A stretch of 64,000 bases of DNA from Euclidia mi (GCA_944739405.2 OX123192.2:53124486-53188485); one strand, 5' to 3'; positions 22,313 through 33,139 are shown, counted from the stretch's first letter. Notes: generated from the sequence alone by a model not told the origin. A program made the numbers and translations.

Positions 22313-23150
22313 CTGCCATCATAACGTAAAAGGGCACAACTAACATTTTGTAAATAAGGAGAAAATCGAGTTTAAAATATTTCTTAGTTTTTGTAAAAAA
22401 TAAATTACGGTATCGTAGTTATAGAAAATGTACGAAAGGAAATAGTAGCGTCTGTATGAATTCTATAAGATAATTTACGTATTTTATCTTATTTTCACTG
22501 TATTTATTCAATAATCTTCATTTTCCATTTCAACTTAACTTAAAAAATATTGTAAAATCCTTAATATTACGTATAAAAGGCATAATTAACCAAATGTTAC
22601 TTTCCATTCTAACATTTTGGGGAAAATAGTTAAATATTACTCTACCGTCATAACGTAAAAGGGCACAACTAACATTTTGTAAATCAGGAGAAACTCGAGT
22701 TTAAACTTTTTCTTAGTTTTTGTAAAAATAAATTACGGTATTCTACATGAATTCTATAAGTTCTATAAGTATTTATTCAATAATCAACATTTTCCATTAG
22801 TAAAATCATTAATATTACGTATCAAAGGCATAATTAACCAAATGTGACTTTCCATTGTAACATTTTGGGGAAAATAGGTTAAATAATAAAATGAAAAGCC
22901 ATATTAATTAAAACACATCTAACCACTTGTGACTTCTTCATGTAATCTAAACTAGATATGCCCTTTTCTAGTGCTATCACAAAAATAATTTCTCAGTTGT
23001 GCCCTTTCAGGTTATGGTACTTTTGTTTATTGTGGTTATAAAATTATACAGAAAATATGAGCAGATAGGCCTTTTTCTCCTGATTCCAAATATGTATATA
23101 ACTCAATTTCGAAAAAAAATTATTTGTGCCCTTTTTCCTTATGACGGCAG
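22313..23150. mobile_element. MITE-like element with internal duplication
   Basis: The terminal inverted repeats are ctgccatcataacgtaaaag ggcacaa at the left and its near complement, ending ccttatgacggcag, at the right. A second copy of the left end starts at 22642, and direct repeats link 22324-22640 with about 22650-22890. An internal right-end-like sequence (gttgtgccctttcaggttat) lies near 22997-23016. It is either a nested insertion of one family member into another or a tandem duplication. It splits the RT thumb of the surrounding LINE. Confidence 0.6.
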
Positions 23151-24218
23151 TATTACTGATTGACACAAGGCATAGTATATTGTTTTCATAACGACGGAAT
23201 TGGTAGTGTCTAAGTTGTTTAAATATAAATATAAGTTTCCTAATCCTATTTGATACATTTTCTATTATGCTTCTTAAATTTCATGTTTTTGTCATATATA
23301 ACACCTAAATATTTAATAGAATCTGCTGAAGATATTCTAGGACAGCAGCAACGGCCATCGTCTATAAGACAGGTATGAGCGACTATATGGTGTGTGTTAT
23401 CTAAGGGCTGTGGAAGGTTTCGAATGGAGAAAGGGATATATGTATTTTGTTTTATCTATATTAAGCATTACATGATGAAGCTTAAGCCATTGAGTAACTG
23501 TGTTGAAGCCAGTTTGTGCTCTTTTTATATTGATATACATCGTGCCAAGAGTCGCCATGGAATGTCAGAGTAGTATCGTCGGCATATGAGACGATTTTAC
23601 AATTATCTATACTAAGAGATGTGAGTTGGTCCTAAGATACTACCTGAGGCACACCACGGGAGATGGACATGCTGTCACTTACATAATCACCAATTTTTAC
23701 TTTTTGACTTCTCCCTTTCAGATAATCTTGGAATAGCTTTAGTTGATTTCCGCGCATGCCTAGTCGGTGTAATTTATCTTCAAGTGTGGGAATAGAAACC
23801 GTGTCAAAAGCCTTTGCCAAATCCAAGAAAATGGTAAGGCATTTCTTTTTGCCATCTAGCGTTTTAACTATATGTTCAGTAAACTCACATAGAGCAGTTT
23901 CTGATGACTTTCCAGTTCTAAAACCGAATTGGGCATCTGCTTGTACTTTTCTAAATATTTGGTGAGTCTTGAATTTATAATTCTTTCCAGGATTTTAGAT
24001 AAGGATGTCAAAATCGATATAGGTCTGTAATTGGTGACGTGGTTTCTATCACCACCCTTGAAGATGGGATGAACTATTGATCTCTTTAGAGAATTCGGAA
24101 ACACTCCCGTATTTAAGCACATGTTGAATATATGGGTTAGTGGTGATGTGATATGGTTTTTTATAATTTTTAGTACGTTGGAAGTAATACCATCATCACC
24201 AGCAGCACACACTACATA

Positions 24219-24737
24219 TTAATAATTCGTTCTATTTGTATTAAAAGTAAATTTGGTGTCAAAAGTATGGACCGAAACAGAACAATTGTGTTTAATTTGG
24301 GCAGTAAGTGTCTTTTTTGAGGCCTGATCTTTATCAATATGTGAAATCCTATAAGGAAAGGTTAATAGTCGTTCCCAGGCCGTTTTTGAGTTCTCCCACA
24401 TGACTAGACCTACGCAGTCAGACAATTTTTTGGCGACTGATGGCCTTGCGCCACGGGGAACTCTTTTCAGAACCGGAACAGAATTTTTTAAATTCGAAAA
24501 ATATTGCCAAAAGGGAATTCGGACACAGTCTTGTGCAGAAATTGAATATGAAGTTAAGGGGTCAGAAAGTACATCTTGGGATTTATGCATTTTGCCAAGA
24601 TGTACTTTCAAACCCCGCTTACCTTTGAAGAAGCGGGCCTGGTCACAGTAGGGGCAGCGTACTTATTCACTCAGTGATGTGGTAGGTTGACTTGCGCCCC
24701 CTTCTACCTCACCATTGCCATCACTGTCTGCTGGCAT
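24219..24737 (-). pseudogene. RLE-LINE N-terminus with C2H2 finger
   Basis: The start is ATG 24735-24737 (MPADSDGNGEVEGG). An in-frame TAA about 24 codons on breaks it. Then follows one C2H2 zinc finger, CPYCDQARFFKGKRGLKVHL plus GKMH (about 24585-24658). N-terminal fingers of this kind are used for DNA binding in R2-class LINEs. The frame continues through VPRGARPSVAKKLSDCV to about 24240. The part nearest 24219 may already belong to the nested LINE. Confidence 0.65.
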
Positions 24738-25288
24738 CGTACTATTTGCACTTAACAACTATGTACAACTATGTATTTACAATAAAGTATTTACAAAATA
24801 TTAAAATATAGATAGAAATGATTCTAAGAAAATAATGAAAAAATAATCTCATAATAATATTATGTCATATTGAGTTGCGCATGGCAAGTGGCGGCGGAGG
24901 CATAGTGGGGCGTTGTCTCTAGTTGTTGCTGGTATGCTGGTACTTTTTATAACTTCTTGTAATAATCTCTGTATGTGTATTGGCTTGCAGGGCGTGGCAG
25001 GGCGCCGAAATAGTACGACGCGCCGACCTTCTTTTTAATTTCCGATTTGACTAAGTTGCGTTTGTTCTCGTCTTTCCAAATTTTCCAGAGATACGTTACG
25101 ACACGATTTATATAAAATAAGTTTTTTTTTTTTTTTTTTTATAATAAGATATTAATAAGATATTAATCTGTACGTATTGATTTTGTGCAGAATATTCGAT
25201 ATTTATTATTTCGGTTAGATTGCGAATATAAACGTAAAATAATTTTATATCATAACGGAAAACGTCCTTTCAAGCCGTCACACTTGAC
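24738..25288 (-). other. 5' UTR of the RLE LINE
   Basis: Non-coding stretch between the proposed start codon and the 11-bp target duplication. It holds a 20-base T run (25121-25140) and a GC-richer block near 24880-25050. Confidence 0.5.
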
Positions 25289-25475
25289 ATTTCTTAATTA
25301 ATTTGTTTTTCATCTCCTGTCTTTTTTAAGCTGTCCATTCCTTCTTGAAGTTTCTAGATTTTTCTAATTTTTATTCGAAATATTTAAATAATCTTTTTTC
25401 GTCCTGTAGACGTCAGTAGTCCTTGGTGACCGTAGTGATGACAGTATGACATGACACCGGCCGTCACAATGCTAA

Positions 25476-25660
25476 AGCCCCTGTACACATTGGCCCAACT
25501 AGCTGGCCCAGCATGTTGGGTCAACATGCTACGACGCCAAGATTGCTATTTACACATTGGCTGACGGATCATTCTGCATTGGTGCTTAGACAAACATGGA
25601 CGTAGAAGCACTTGCGGCTACGGCTATTTATTTATACAGTGCGTTTAATTTTTACGTGCG
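25476..25660 (+). mobile_element. PIF/Harbinger-like terminus
   Basis: gcccctgtacacattggcccaac (about 25477-25499) is the inverted counterpart of the end at about 33493 (gttgggctaatgtgtacagc). Inside it a short frame starts ATGGACGTAGAAGCACTTGC. No transposase core is seen here. Family assignment is by the look of the termini only. Confidence 0.4.
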
Positions 25661-26160
25661 TTTAATTGTTACGTATGCGACCACAAAATGCCTGTGAAAT
25701 TAAAGGGCCGTATGTATAAATCGGTTATAAGGCCTGTCGTACTGTATGGAGCTGAGTGTTGGGCTACAAAGAAGATGGATGAGAAACGATTGCATGTGGC
25801 AGAGATGAGAATGTTACGATGGATGTGTGGAGTGACAAGAATGGACAGAATTAGGAATGATTACGTTAGAGGTAGTATGAAAGTGGCGCCCATAGCTGAA
25901 AAGGTGAAAGGGAGTCGATTGGCCTGGTATGGACATGTTATGCGGAGAGATGAGATGTATGTAGGTAAAAAAGTGATGGATATGCATGTAGAAGGAAGAA
26001 AAGGGAGAGGACGGCCAAGGAAGAGATGGATGGACTGTGTGAGGATGGATATGAAAGAGAAAGGGGTAAACGATCGGATGACTGGTGACAGAGAAGTATG
26101 GAAGCGAAGGACATACTGCGCCGACCCCAAATAAATTGGGACCAGGGCAAGACAATGATG
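25661..26160 (+). pseudogene. 5'-truncated RTE LINE, C-terminal part
   Basis: A 17-bp direct repeat, tttaatttttacgtgcg, flanks the insertion (25644-25660 and 26161-26177). The frame 25688-26134 encodes the typical RTE ORF2 end: SVIRPVVLYGAECWATKK, VAEMRMLRWMCGVTRMDRIR, RLAWYGHVMRRDE, GRGRPRKRW and the final CADPK. The 3' end is caagacaatgatg. Only about 500 bp were inserted, which is usual for LINE retroposition. Confidence 0.92.
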
Positions 26161-26181
26161 TTTAATTTTTACGTGCGCGTA

Positions 26182-27445
26182 CAGTCGTGGTCTGAAAGTG
26201 TTTACCACCTTAAGGCTTATAATTGCATAAACACATCAATTACACAAGGACGACGATATTGTACTAGGCAACCAATCTATGATAACATGCGTTGCGTAGC
26301 AACTGGTGTCAATAACGATTTATTATTCCACATTTATAATATACGTTCATTTTATTACAAGCGTGATATTTACAATAAAACTAAAATATTTGTAGTCTTC
26401 AAATAATGTTATTTTAAACTTGCTATTTACGATTTTGGTATTTGTAATTAATAAGTTTATCAAATGACTTTTACATTGACAGATTATAATGAAAGGGATG
26501 GCGAAAATACTACATCCTGAATATAAAACCTTTTTGTAAAAAATAGAATATTATTTATATCGTCTAGCGTAAGACTGCCTCGTTGGTCTAGCGGTAGTGC
26601 ATACGATAGCTGATCATGAGGTCTCGGGTTCATTTCGCGGGTCAGGCTCGGCAAATGTTGCTAAGGTTTTCTGTTAAGAATTTCTTAGTGACAATTTATT
26701 AGGAATTTCTGTCAAGAAATTCTTAAAAATTAGCCCGAAGTCGGCGGAGTTTCACCACCGTGCATCAGAAAGCACGTTAAGCAGTCCCGGCTGTCATGAT
26801 CTATGGCAGTCATTAGTGGGAAGTCAATGCCCTCAAATATACCTAATGACTACTGGTCTAACCTTAGAATGATGTTAGATGGCAGTCGCTCCGTGTTAAA
26901 ACTGATATCCAGTCAAATTTCGGTAGACCAGAAATAGCAGGCCCTGGGCTCCGAAGTGCAAGCTTGGGATGCAACTAAGAAAATGCTAGGGTGGTGATGA
27001 TGATGATATCGTCTAGCGAAAATCAGGGCGCGGTCAGACTGTGAGCTTTAATGATAGTGGATGGTATGCTAGTCACGTTAAAGCGCATGCTTATCACATA
27101 AATGAGCTTTTGTTTAGATAGTGTGTGCCCTTAACCAGGCGAATCGTGCTTTATAAAAAAGTAGGCAGAAATAATCAAAAATAAATTCAACACATATTTT
27201 TTTGTTAATAAAAGTTTTTATAACGAATATAGCCTCCCTCAGCAGCCACAGCATAAATGCAATTCTGTCATTATGTCAAATTATTTCATCGACCTAAAAA
27301 TATTCATACTCTTTTTGTTTGAATCGATGCCTTACCAATGATTGAAAAGTAATAAGTACTCAGATATAGCATTTTAGACCTTGCTGAAACCAGCGTGACA
27401 AAGAATGTAATTTGAAAAGTGGTAAACATTTTTAGACCGCGACCG
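26182..27445. mobile_element. Tc1-like non-autonomous element with TA target
   Basis: The ends are inverted repeats: cagtcgtggtctgaaagtg tttaccac at 26182 and its near complement ending ggtaaacatttttagaccgc gaccg at 27445. TA flanks both ends (26180-26181 and 27446-27447), as for Tc1/mariner elements. No transposase frame survives. A SINE sits inside it. Confidence 0.7.
26570..27005 (+). repeat. tRNA-headed SINE with 13-bp duplication
   Basis: The direct repeat atatcgtctagcg flanks it (26557-26569 and 27006-27018). The head reads tgcctcgttggtctagcggtag (A box) and gggttcatttcgc (B-box region). The body contains agcacgttaagcagtcccgg ctgtcat, related to 40680-40740. The 3' end is a GATGAT tail. 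It lies inside the Tc1-like element. Confidence 0.85.
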
Positions 27446-27524
27446 TACATGTGTACTAAAGAAGAATGTGATGCATTCTAAATGTTGTCATTAATGATTA
27501 TTTTTTTCTTTTTCATTTCATTAA

Positions 27525-28781
27525 CCCGGCGTAAATGAACCAGGGTTTTTAAGACCCTCTAGTGTGTAAAATTATGCAAACAAGTCTTAGTTCGCACTAA
27601 CTCGCCCCCTCCGCCTCAGTAGCTGGATTCTAGGAATTAGGTAGTGCGTAGATTAGTTTATGCAAATCAGTGCCACGTGCGATGTTGTAGGTGACAGGTG
27701 AGTTCAAAGTGCGCGCGGGCGTTTTATACCCGGGTTCATAGTTCACGTTTCAATATTTTTGATCAGTGTATGTGGCTTATCCTGCTTTTTTTTAAAGATT
27801 TTATATACCTAAATTACAATAATCTGGCACTTTTGTTGTATACATTATGGATAACGAACGGATTAAGGAGCTTTTGGAGGAATATTCTTCGGATGAAAGC
27901 TGTTCATCAGGGTCGGACATTGACGAAGAGCTAGCGTAGTAACGAAAGCGACACAGAAGAGGAATTGAGTCAGCTGCTAGAGCCCGAGACGACATCTAGT
28001 TCAGCACCAGTCACATGTCCTGACGAAGAAAACAATAGCTCCGTTGATCGGCCTTATGCAAGGTATGTTTATGGCAAAGGTCATTCTAAATGGAGTAGAG
28101 ATTGTTACCGACCTAACCTGAGAACTCGTTCTGAAAATATAATTACTGTCATTCCTGGTGTCAAAGGCCAGAAGGCAAAGAAAATTGGTCACTACCAAGT
28201 CTACAACGACGAGAGTTTCTTCGGGTTTTGGGATTGAAATTGGTAGAAAGTCATTTACGCACACGAAGAGATGCTACTGGTCTGCACACTAGTCTACGCA
28301 AGCGAATAAGTGATTCTTTGGGTGAACCATCCCCTGCTCCGCCACCTAAAATAGTAGGTATTACTAGAAGATGTCAAGATTTTGCCTATAAGAAAGATAG
28401 GAAGACCAAACATACTTGCTGCAAATGCAATTTTATTTTTTTACAAGGTAGCCTACTGTGGTTTCTCTTTTTTTGTTTATTAATATCCTCATTATTAACA
28501 TACAAGTGATGTTATTTCAGAAAAAATGTTTCACTTTTTTTAGCGTAACGAAAAGAACACGTGTTTTTCTGTTCGAGTTTTTTGATAATTTTCTAAACTT
28601 TAATAAATAAATTAATTAATTGAATATTACATAAGTTGTTTCAATTACTTTACTCCTCATATGATTCACTATTAGGTTATCACTCAAAAAGTTAACAAAA
28701 ACCTGTTAAAAATTAAATACAACGATATTTCAAACATGGTAAAATTCACCCTGGTTCATTGATGATATGATTGAAAATAGG
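27525..28781 (+). mobile_element. piggyBac-like element, core deleted
   Basis: TTAA flanks both ends (27521-27524 and 28782-28785). The left end starts CCCGGCGTAAATGAACCAGGG. The sub-terminal 12-mer aatgaaccaggg is repeated in reverse at 28749-28760. The internal DNA carries an N-terminal and a C-terminal piece of a piggyBac-type transposase but no catalytic core. Confidence 0.75.
27847..28509 (+). pseudogene. piggyBac-like transposase fragments
   Basis: ATG 27847 starts the acidic N-terminus MDNERIKELLEEYSSDESCS, which stops at 27937-27939. After a frameshift, 27965-28237 continues with EETT/SSAP-type acidic sequence and NLRTRSENIITVIPGVKGQK, typical of the region before the transposase core. 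The next frame (28228-28509) jumps to the C-terminus: LVESHLRTRRDATGLH, RRCQDFAYKKDRKTKHTC and CKCNF, the Cys-rich domain. The DDD catalytic segment (roughly 300 residues in the family) is missing, so this is an internally deleted, non-autonomous copy. Confidence 0.7.
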
Positions 28782-28862
28782 TTAATAGTGGCGTGGAGCC
28801 GTATGGCGGATAAAATTAATATTGAATTTTATCCGCCATATGGCTCCACGCTTTATTAACCT
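28779..28862. repeat. Palindrome bounded by TTAA sites
   Basis: Arms 28779-28817 and 28825-28862 pair with few mismatches (perfect core cgtggagcc[g/a]tatggcggataaaatt). The loop is about 7 nt. TTAA occurs at both outer edges (28782-28785 and 28856-28859). The left TTAA is the piggyBac-like element's right flank. Confidence 0.75.
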
Positions 28863-29767
28863 GAAATATAAAATAGGTAGCTTATTATTAATAATAGGAA
28901 TTTTGGTTAAATAACCTACCCCAACTACCAAGTCTAGAAGATAACAATGTGGTATCTAATAAAAATATATTTGTCAACTTACTTCGTTTTTAATTTTATA
29001 AAAATAAAAAATTAATTAAGAAAGAAAGAAAGAAAATATGTTTATTTGTACACACGTCGCACAATAACAACATACAAAAACAAAAATTAATAACTACAAT
29101 AAAATTAAAACCTTACGCTAAAGAGACACGTCACTCTATCCCGAAATCTAAAAGACTGTGACCCAAACAAAGCATCGGGTTGACGCCGTTGACAGACGTC
29201 TTAACGTCACTTCCGGTGACGTGTACAGTCATTAACCGGCGTGTAAGTAACCATGTGCTCTGCCACGTATACAATTACAATATTAAAATACTAATGGGAA
29301 TTATGAGTACCTCATACACCAAAATTAAAATTGACACAAGTTACAACCTATGGGTATTGTACGGCGCGTGCTACAAATTAGGCCGACATTCAGCATACAT
29401 TGCGAAGGACGCTGTGGGTCCATCTCAGTACTGATTTTCAATGTGGCCTTACATGCCAGACAGTTCCAGAGCAGTACCGTATAATATACAATCGTAGTTT
29501 AAAACAAGCTAATAACATTATAGTATTATCTATGATACAAAATTATGGTAAGTGAGTAATGCTATATGTACAAGGATCACAATACAATCCATTTCATGTA
29601 ACAGAGAACTTCCTTCATTTCCAGTTATGCCCACCTGATTCACGTTCAGAAATGGAAGCATAAGAACAATATAAAGATGCTGCAAGCAATGCTGGAGGTT
29701 ATGTTGCCTGGGTCATGCCTACTATACTTTATAGTAATAATAGCTCCAAAAGTATGCAGACATGAAC
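28863..29767. other. No gene seen
   Basis: AT-rich. It contains a short AAGA run (29018-29037) and a block 29038-29160 (tttatttgtacacacgtcgc, acgtcactct) that looks like a reversed LINE 3' end. No supported reading frame. Confidence 0.45.
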
Positions 29768-30432
29768 CTAAAGCTTTTGTTGAGTTAACAGATAATTCTT
29801 GTATCTATATTTAAAAGAAGATATTGTTTTTAGGTCCCTTAAGGGAGGAGGCAAATTATTCCAGACCTTCGCTGCTGCATGTTTAAAGGAACCACAAAAA
29901 GCAATCGTCCTATGCTTGGTTTGTGATAGAGGCCTGGCTGAGGGTCTGGTGGAGTATGAGAAGTGGCTTTTCCTCCAGTCAAACTTATTATACAAGTAGG
30001 TGGGTCTCTTGCTAAGTATTACCCTAAAAAGCAGTCTTGCAAGGTGCAGTTTCCTCCTTGACTCCATTTTTAAGACATTATTGTCATTTAGATATGGAGT
30101 AATATGGTGACGCCTTGGGATGTTGAAACAGTAACGTGCACAAGCATTTTGTATACGTTGTATTAGGTTCTTGGTTCTTGTCAGTAAACATGGTCCATAA
30201 ACAATATCATAGTAGTTAAATCTAGATAAAATAAGACTATCAACAAGCTGTTTTCTAATTCTTACACTAAGGAAGGGTTGTATGTTATATAAAATTTTTA
30301 ATCTATAAAAACAGTTCCTTACTATCCTATTTATGTGTTCTTCGAATCTTAGTTCTGAATCCATTTGTAAACCCAGATTAGTGGCCGCCTTAACACCTTC
30401 AATCCTGTTCCCATCCATAATGATATTTGGAT
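29768..30432 (-). pseudogene. LINE ORF2 C-terminal part
   Basis: It continues the RT thumb and tail after the nested LINE: VKAATNLGLQMDSELRFEEH, NCFYRLKILYN, LIQRIQNACARYCFNIPRR and AAAKVWNNLPPPLRDLKTIS. This matches the C-terminus of CR1/Jockey-type ORF2. It ends at the stop near 29768. Confidence 0.85.
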
Positions 30433-31024
30433 TGAATCCTAATATTCAATACTCAATACGTTTATTGCACACCATAATGTTACATAGATGTTATAAAAAT
30501 AGGTATACAGTTCATTATGGACCCTGTAGGGCACGGCAGCGTAGGAGGGAGGATGAAGTCACATAGAGCTCAAATATCGGTGAAATAATAATTTTAGTTA
30601 GGTTTAAATAATTATATAGGTACTTATCTATTTTCTTGTAATTATTTTACAAATCTATTCTAACTTTATGCTCTTAAAAATTACAAACTGTGTATTCAAT
30701 TTACTTCCTATGTAAATGCATTGATTTTAACCTTATTTACTATAGTATATGCTTATCAGTTAAGTATTCATTTATTGTATAATACGCTTTATTTATTAAT
30801 ATCTATTTTAACTTGTATATGAATTTCTTATCATTTGGTTCATTTCTTAAATATTCTGGGAGATTATTATATATTTTTATTGTCAAAACGAATGGGCTTG
30901 TTGCGTGCATAGTTAGTTTAGAGGTGGGTTGATTTAGTCTATTTTTATGGCGTAATGAATATTTTGTTTGGATGTCTTGTCTTTTACTATAAAAATTTGG
31001 ATATTTACGTACAAATTTACACAT
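30433..31024 (-). mobile_element. 5'-truncated LINE inside the above
   Basis: The minus-strand frame 31024-30803 encodes a LINE C-terminus (SLRHKNRLNQPTSKLTMH, FVLTIKIYNNLPEYLRN) with an A/T-rich tail to about 30433. Beyond it the host LINE resumes (NPNIIMDGNRIEGVKAATN). The flanks tccagatat and tccaaatat could be a 9-bp target duplication with one change. Confidence 0.65.
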
Positions 31025-33113
31025 ATCTGGACCGTACCTGCTGCTTACTGCCCAAAACCATAAATTTATATTTTATTGGGTTTAAAATCAGATAATGCTT
31101 TTTTGACCACTCTTTTACCCTATTCAGATCCTCATTTATCATTTTTACAGCTGATAGAGTATCACTGGGCTTAAAGGAGAGGTACATCTGGGTATCATCT
31201 GCATACATGTGGTATACACAGTTTTTGAAAGATGCAGTGATGACAGCCGTGTACAAGATGAAGAGCAGAGTTGAGAGTATCGAGCCTTGTGGGACCCCTC
31301 TCTTCAGTGTAAGTGGGGATGATGACATCACTGCACCATCCACCCTGCTCATCTCCACATGTTGAGACCTATCAGTGAGGTAAATGCTGAACCATTTCAC
31401 ACTACTCGGTGTAAACCCATAGTAGATTAATTTGGACAACAGGAGAGAAGTATTAATAGAATCGAATGCCCTGGAATAATCTAGAAGAATGAGAGCCGTA
31501 CCCTCTCCACGATCCCTGGCCTCCATGATATTTCCCACCACATCACACAGAGCAGTTGCTGTTCCCCGGCCTTTCCTGAATCCAGATTGCCTGCCTGGGA
31601 GGATATTATATGTTTCAAGATAGTCCATGACTTGCAAGTATACTACTTTTTCCAGCACCTTGGACAGACAGGGCAGTATGCTAATAGGCTTTAGATCCTT
31701 AGTGGAGTTAGGCGGACTGGATTTGGGTATCGGTATTACTATAGAGTGTTTCCACATCTTTGGAAATGTGTTTGTAGTGATGGACTTATTAACTATGTCT
31801 GTAATTGTCCTTAAGGAATTAGGTAGTGTAAGTTTTATCATTTCCAAGTTGATTTGGTTGATGCCTAGGGCATTGGTGTCTATGTTGTTCAGGATCTTTG
31901 AGACAGCTTCCTGATCTACTGTCTTTAGCTCAAAGCTTGCACCACTATTATGCCTATGGAACTCATAGTAGGTCAGACTCGATATAGTCACTCCACCCTC
32001 ACCTGGCACATTCAAGAAGTCTCTAGTTACATTATCCGGGTTATCGAAGTGTTCTGGCAAGCAAGTAGTTTTGTGTGACAACATCACATGACTCTTTAAA
32101 TTACGCCACAAGGTTTTGGGGTTATTTATGTTTTCATTTATGTTTTTAGAGAAGTATGCTGATTTCTCATTATGCAATGCTATTACTGCCTGTCTTTTAA
32201 GTTCTAAATAATATTGTTTCTTAGTCTCTAATTTGCTTTTTTTATAATTGTTTCCAACTTAATTTCTTAGTTTAAAAATTAATTTTATATTATCAGTTAT
32301 CCAAGGTGTATATGCAGTTTTGAAAAGTTTTTTCTGCTGGGGTGCATGTACATCAAATAACTGCTTAATGTGTGTTGTCAAAGTTTCAACCATACTGTTA
32401 ACATCTCTTTGGGAACTTATAAACTGCCATGGGATGTTTTCTAAGTCTAAATTGAAGAGGTCAAGCAAAATATCCTTGAATAGTCTAAACATAACCCATT
32501 TTGGCTTAACTTTTTGTTTCCTGAATTGTGTCTCACAAGTCACAATAGAGTGCTGGCCAAGTTCTGGTACGTGATCCACCAGTACATTTTGTACATCTAA
32601 GTCAGTGCATATTAGGTCTAGTAAAGTAGTGTTATGAGTGGTGAAATGAGTGTTTACTTTTTGGTTCATATTTGTGTAACTTAGAAATCGACTCAATTTC
32701 TTAGTGTTAGGGCTGTTTGGATCCATCATGTTCACGTTCAGGTCCCCAAGCAGAATGATATGGTCATAAGGTGCCAACCTACAAATACTGTCAGTCAAAC
32801 CATCAAGAAATGTATCTATATTTAACTAAGGTGGCCTGTAAGCGGTACCAATCAGAACCTTTTTGCCCATGATTGTTAATTTTAACCAGTATTCTTCCAC
32901 CTCCTGATGTACTGGGTGAGACTGAGTCCTTATACTGATATCAGATTTTATATAAAATCCTACTCCACCCCCTCTGCCCCCGCGAATATTCTTAGATCTA
33001 GGCAAGTGTCTCAAATTAAATCCCGGGACAACAGGGGCTTTCCCGTCCTCACCTGGTCTCAGCCAGGTCTCATTAATGGCCATTATATCTAAAAAAAGAA
33101 CAAAAAGCAACAT
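31017..33113 (-). pseudogene. LINE ORF2: endonuclease and RT, two stops
   Basis: One frame runs from 33113 to 31017 with in-frame stops near 32826 and 32259. The endonuclease carries MAINETWLRPGEDG near 33080, LLGDLNVNMMD near 32740 and a PELGQHSIV segment near 32560. The RT has DLKPISILPCLSKVLEKVV, ALILLDYSRAFDSINTSLL, LKRGVPQGSILSTLLFILY and HMYADDTQMYLSF (about 31205). These enzymes nick and copy during target-primed reverse transcription. The frame runs out where another LINE begins (about 31023). Confidence 0.88.
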
Positions 33114-33139
33114 AAAATTTTGTAAAATTATATATATTA

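Larger units (their letters stand above)
21100..24215 (-). mobile_element. Jockey/CR1-like LINE nested in the RLE LINE
   Basis: Minus-strand RT signatures run from 24212 down. Near 24205 is AAGDDGITSNVLKIIKNHI, near 24050 NYRPISILTSLSKILERII, near 23826 MDLAKAFDTVSIPTLEDKL, near 23660 SRGVPQ and near 23590 SYADDTTLTF. The thumb (SIKYLGVIYDKNMKFKKH) is near 23320, and the C-terminus FNLFLGPRIYNIADKKF is near 22010. The element starts inside the RT, so it is 5'-truncated. It ends at an A-run (21101-21109), after which the host LINE frame resumes. Inside it lie a MITE-like element, a LINE fragment and a (TG)n expansion. Confidence 0.75.
18768..25288 (-). mobile_element. Non-LTR retrotransposon with restriction-like endonuclease
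   Basis: The element is bounded by the 11-bp direct repeat atttcttaatt at 18757-18767 and 25289-25299, indicating target-primed insertion into the LTR. Removing the nested LINE (about 21100-24215) leaves about 3.4 kb. Its single frame would run from ATG 24737 to the stop at 18908: N-terminal C2H2 finger, RT, CCHC motif and PD-(D/E)XK-like nuclease. That is the layout of R2/RLE-class LINEs. Multiple stops and frameshifts are present. The 5' UTR is 24738-25288. Confidence 0.78.
17924..25468 (-). repeat. LTR copy 2, inverted and split in three
   Basis: The pieces 17924-18130, 18652-18767 and 25300-25468 align in order with the reverse complement of LTR copy 1 (starting TGTTACGGACGG, ending CCGGCCGTCACA). 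They sum to about 490 bp. The first gap is filled by a 0.52-kb repeat. The second is filled by a ~6.5-kb LINE stack bounded by the duplicated 11-mer atttcttaatt. Thus the LTR was present before both insertions. Confidence 0.8.
29768..33113 (-). mobile_element. CR1/Jockey-like LINE with a LINE inside
   Basis: It includes an EEP endonuclease, a complete RT core and a C-terminal tail, all on the minus strand. The 5' end is truncated inside the endonuclease. A second LINE fragment (about 30433-31023) splits it between the RT core and the tail. Two in-frame stops break the main frame. Confidence 0.85.

Noticed and set aside
13682..25468. The two inverted LTRs as the two ends of one large element
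   Set aside because: They are in opposite orientation. One is complete at 13.7 kb and the other is complete in itself (17.9 to 25.5 kb), so they are separate solo copies.
25814..26208. Minus-strand hydrophobic frames opposite the RTE fragment
   Set aside because: Antisense of a clear RTE ORF2 end.
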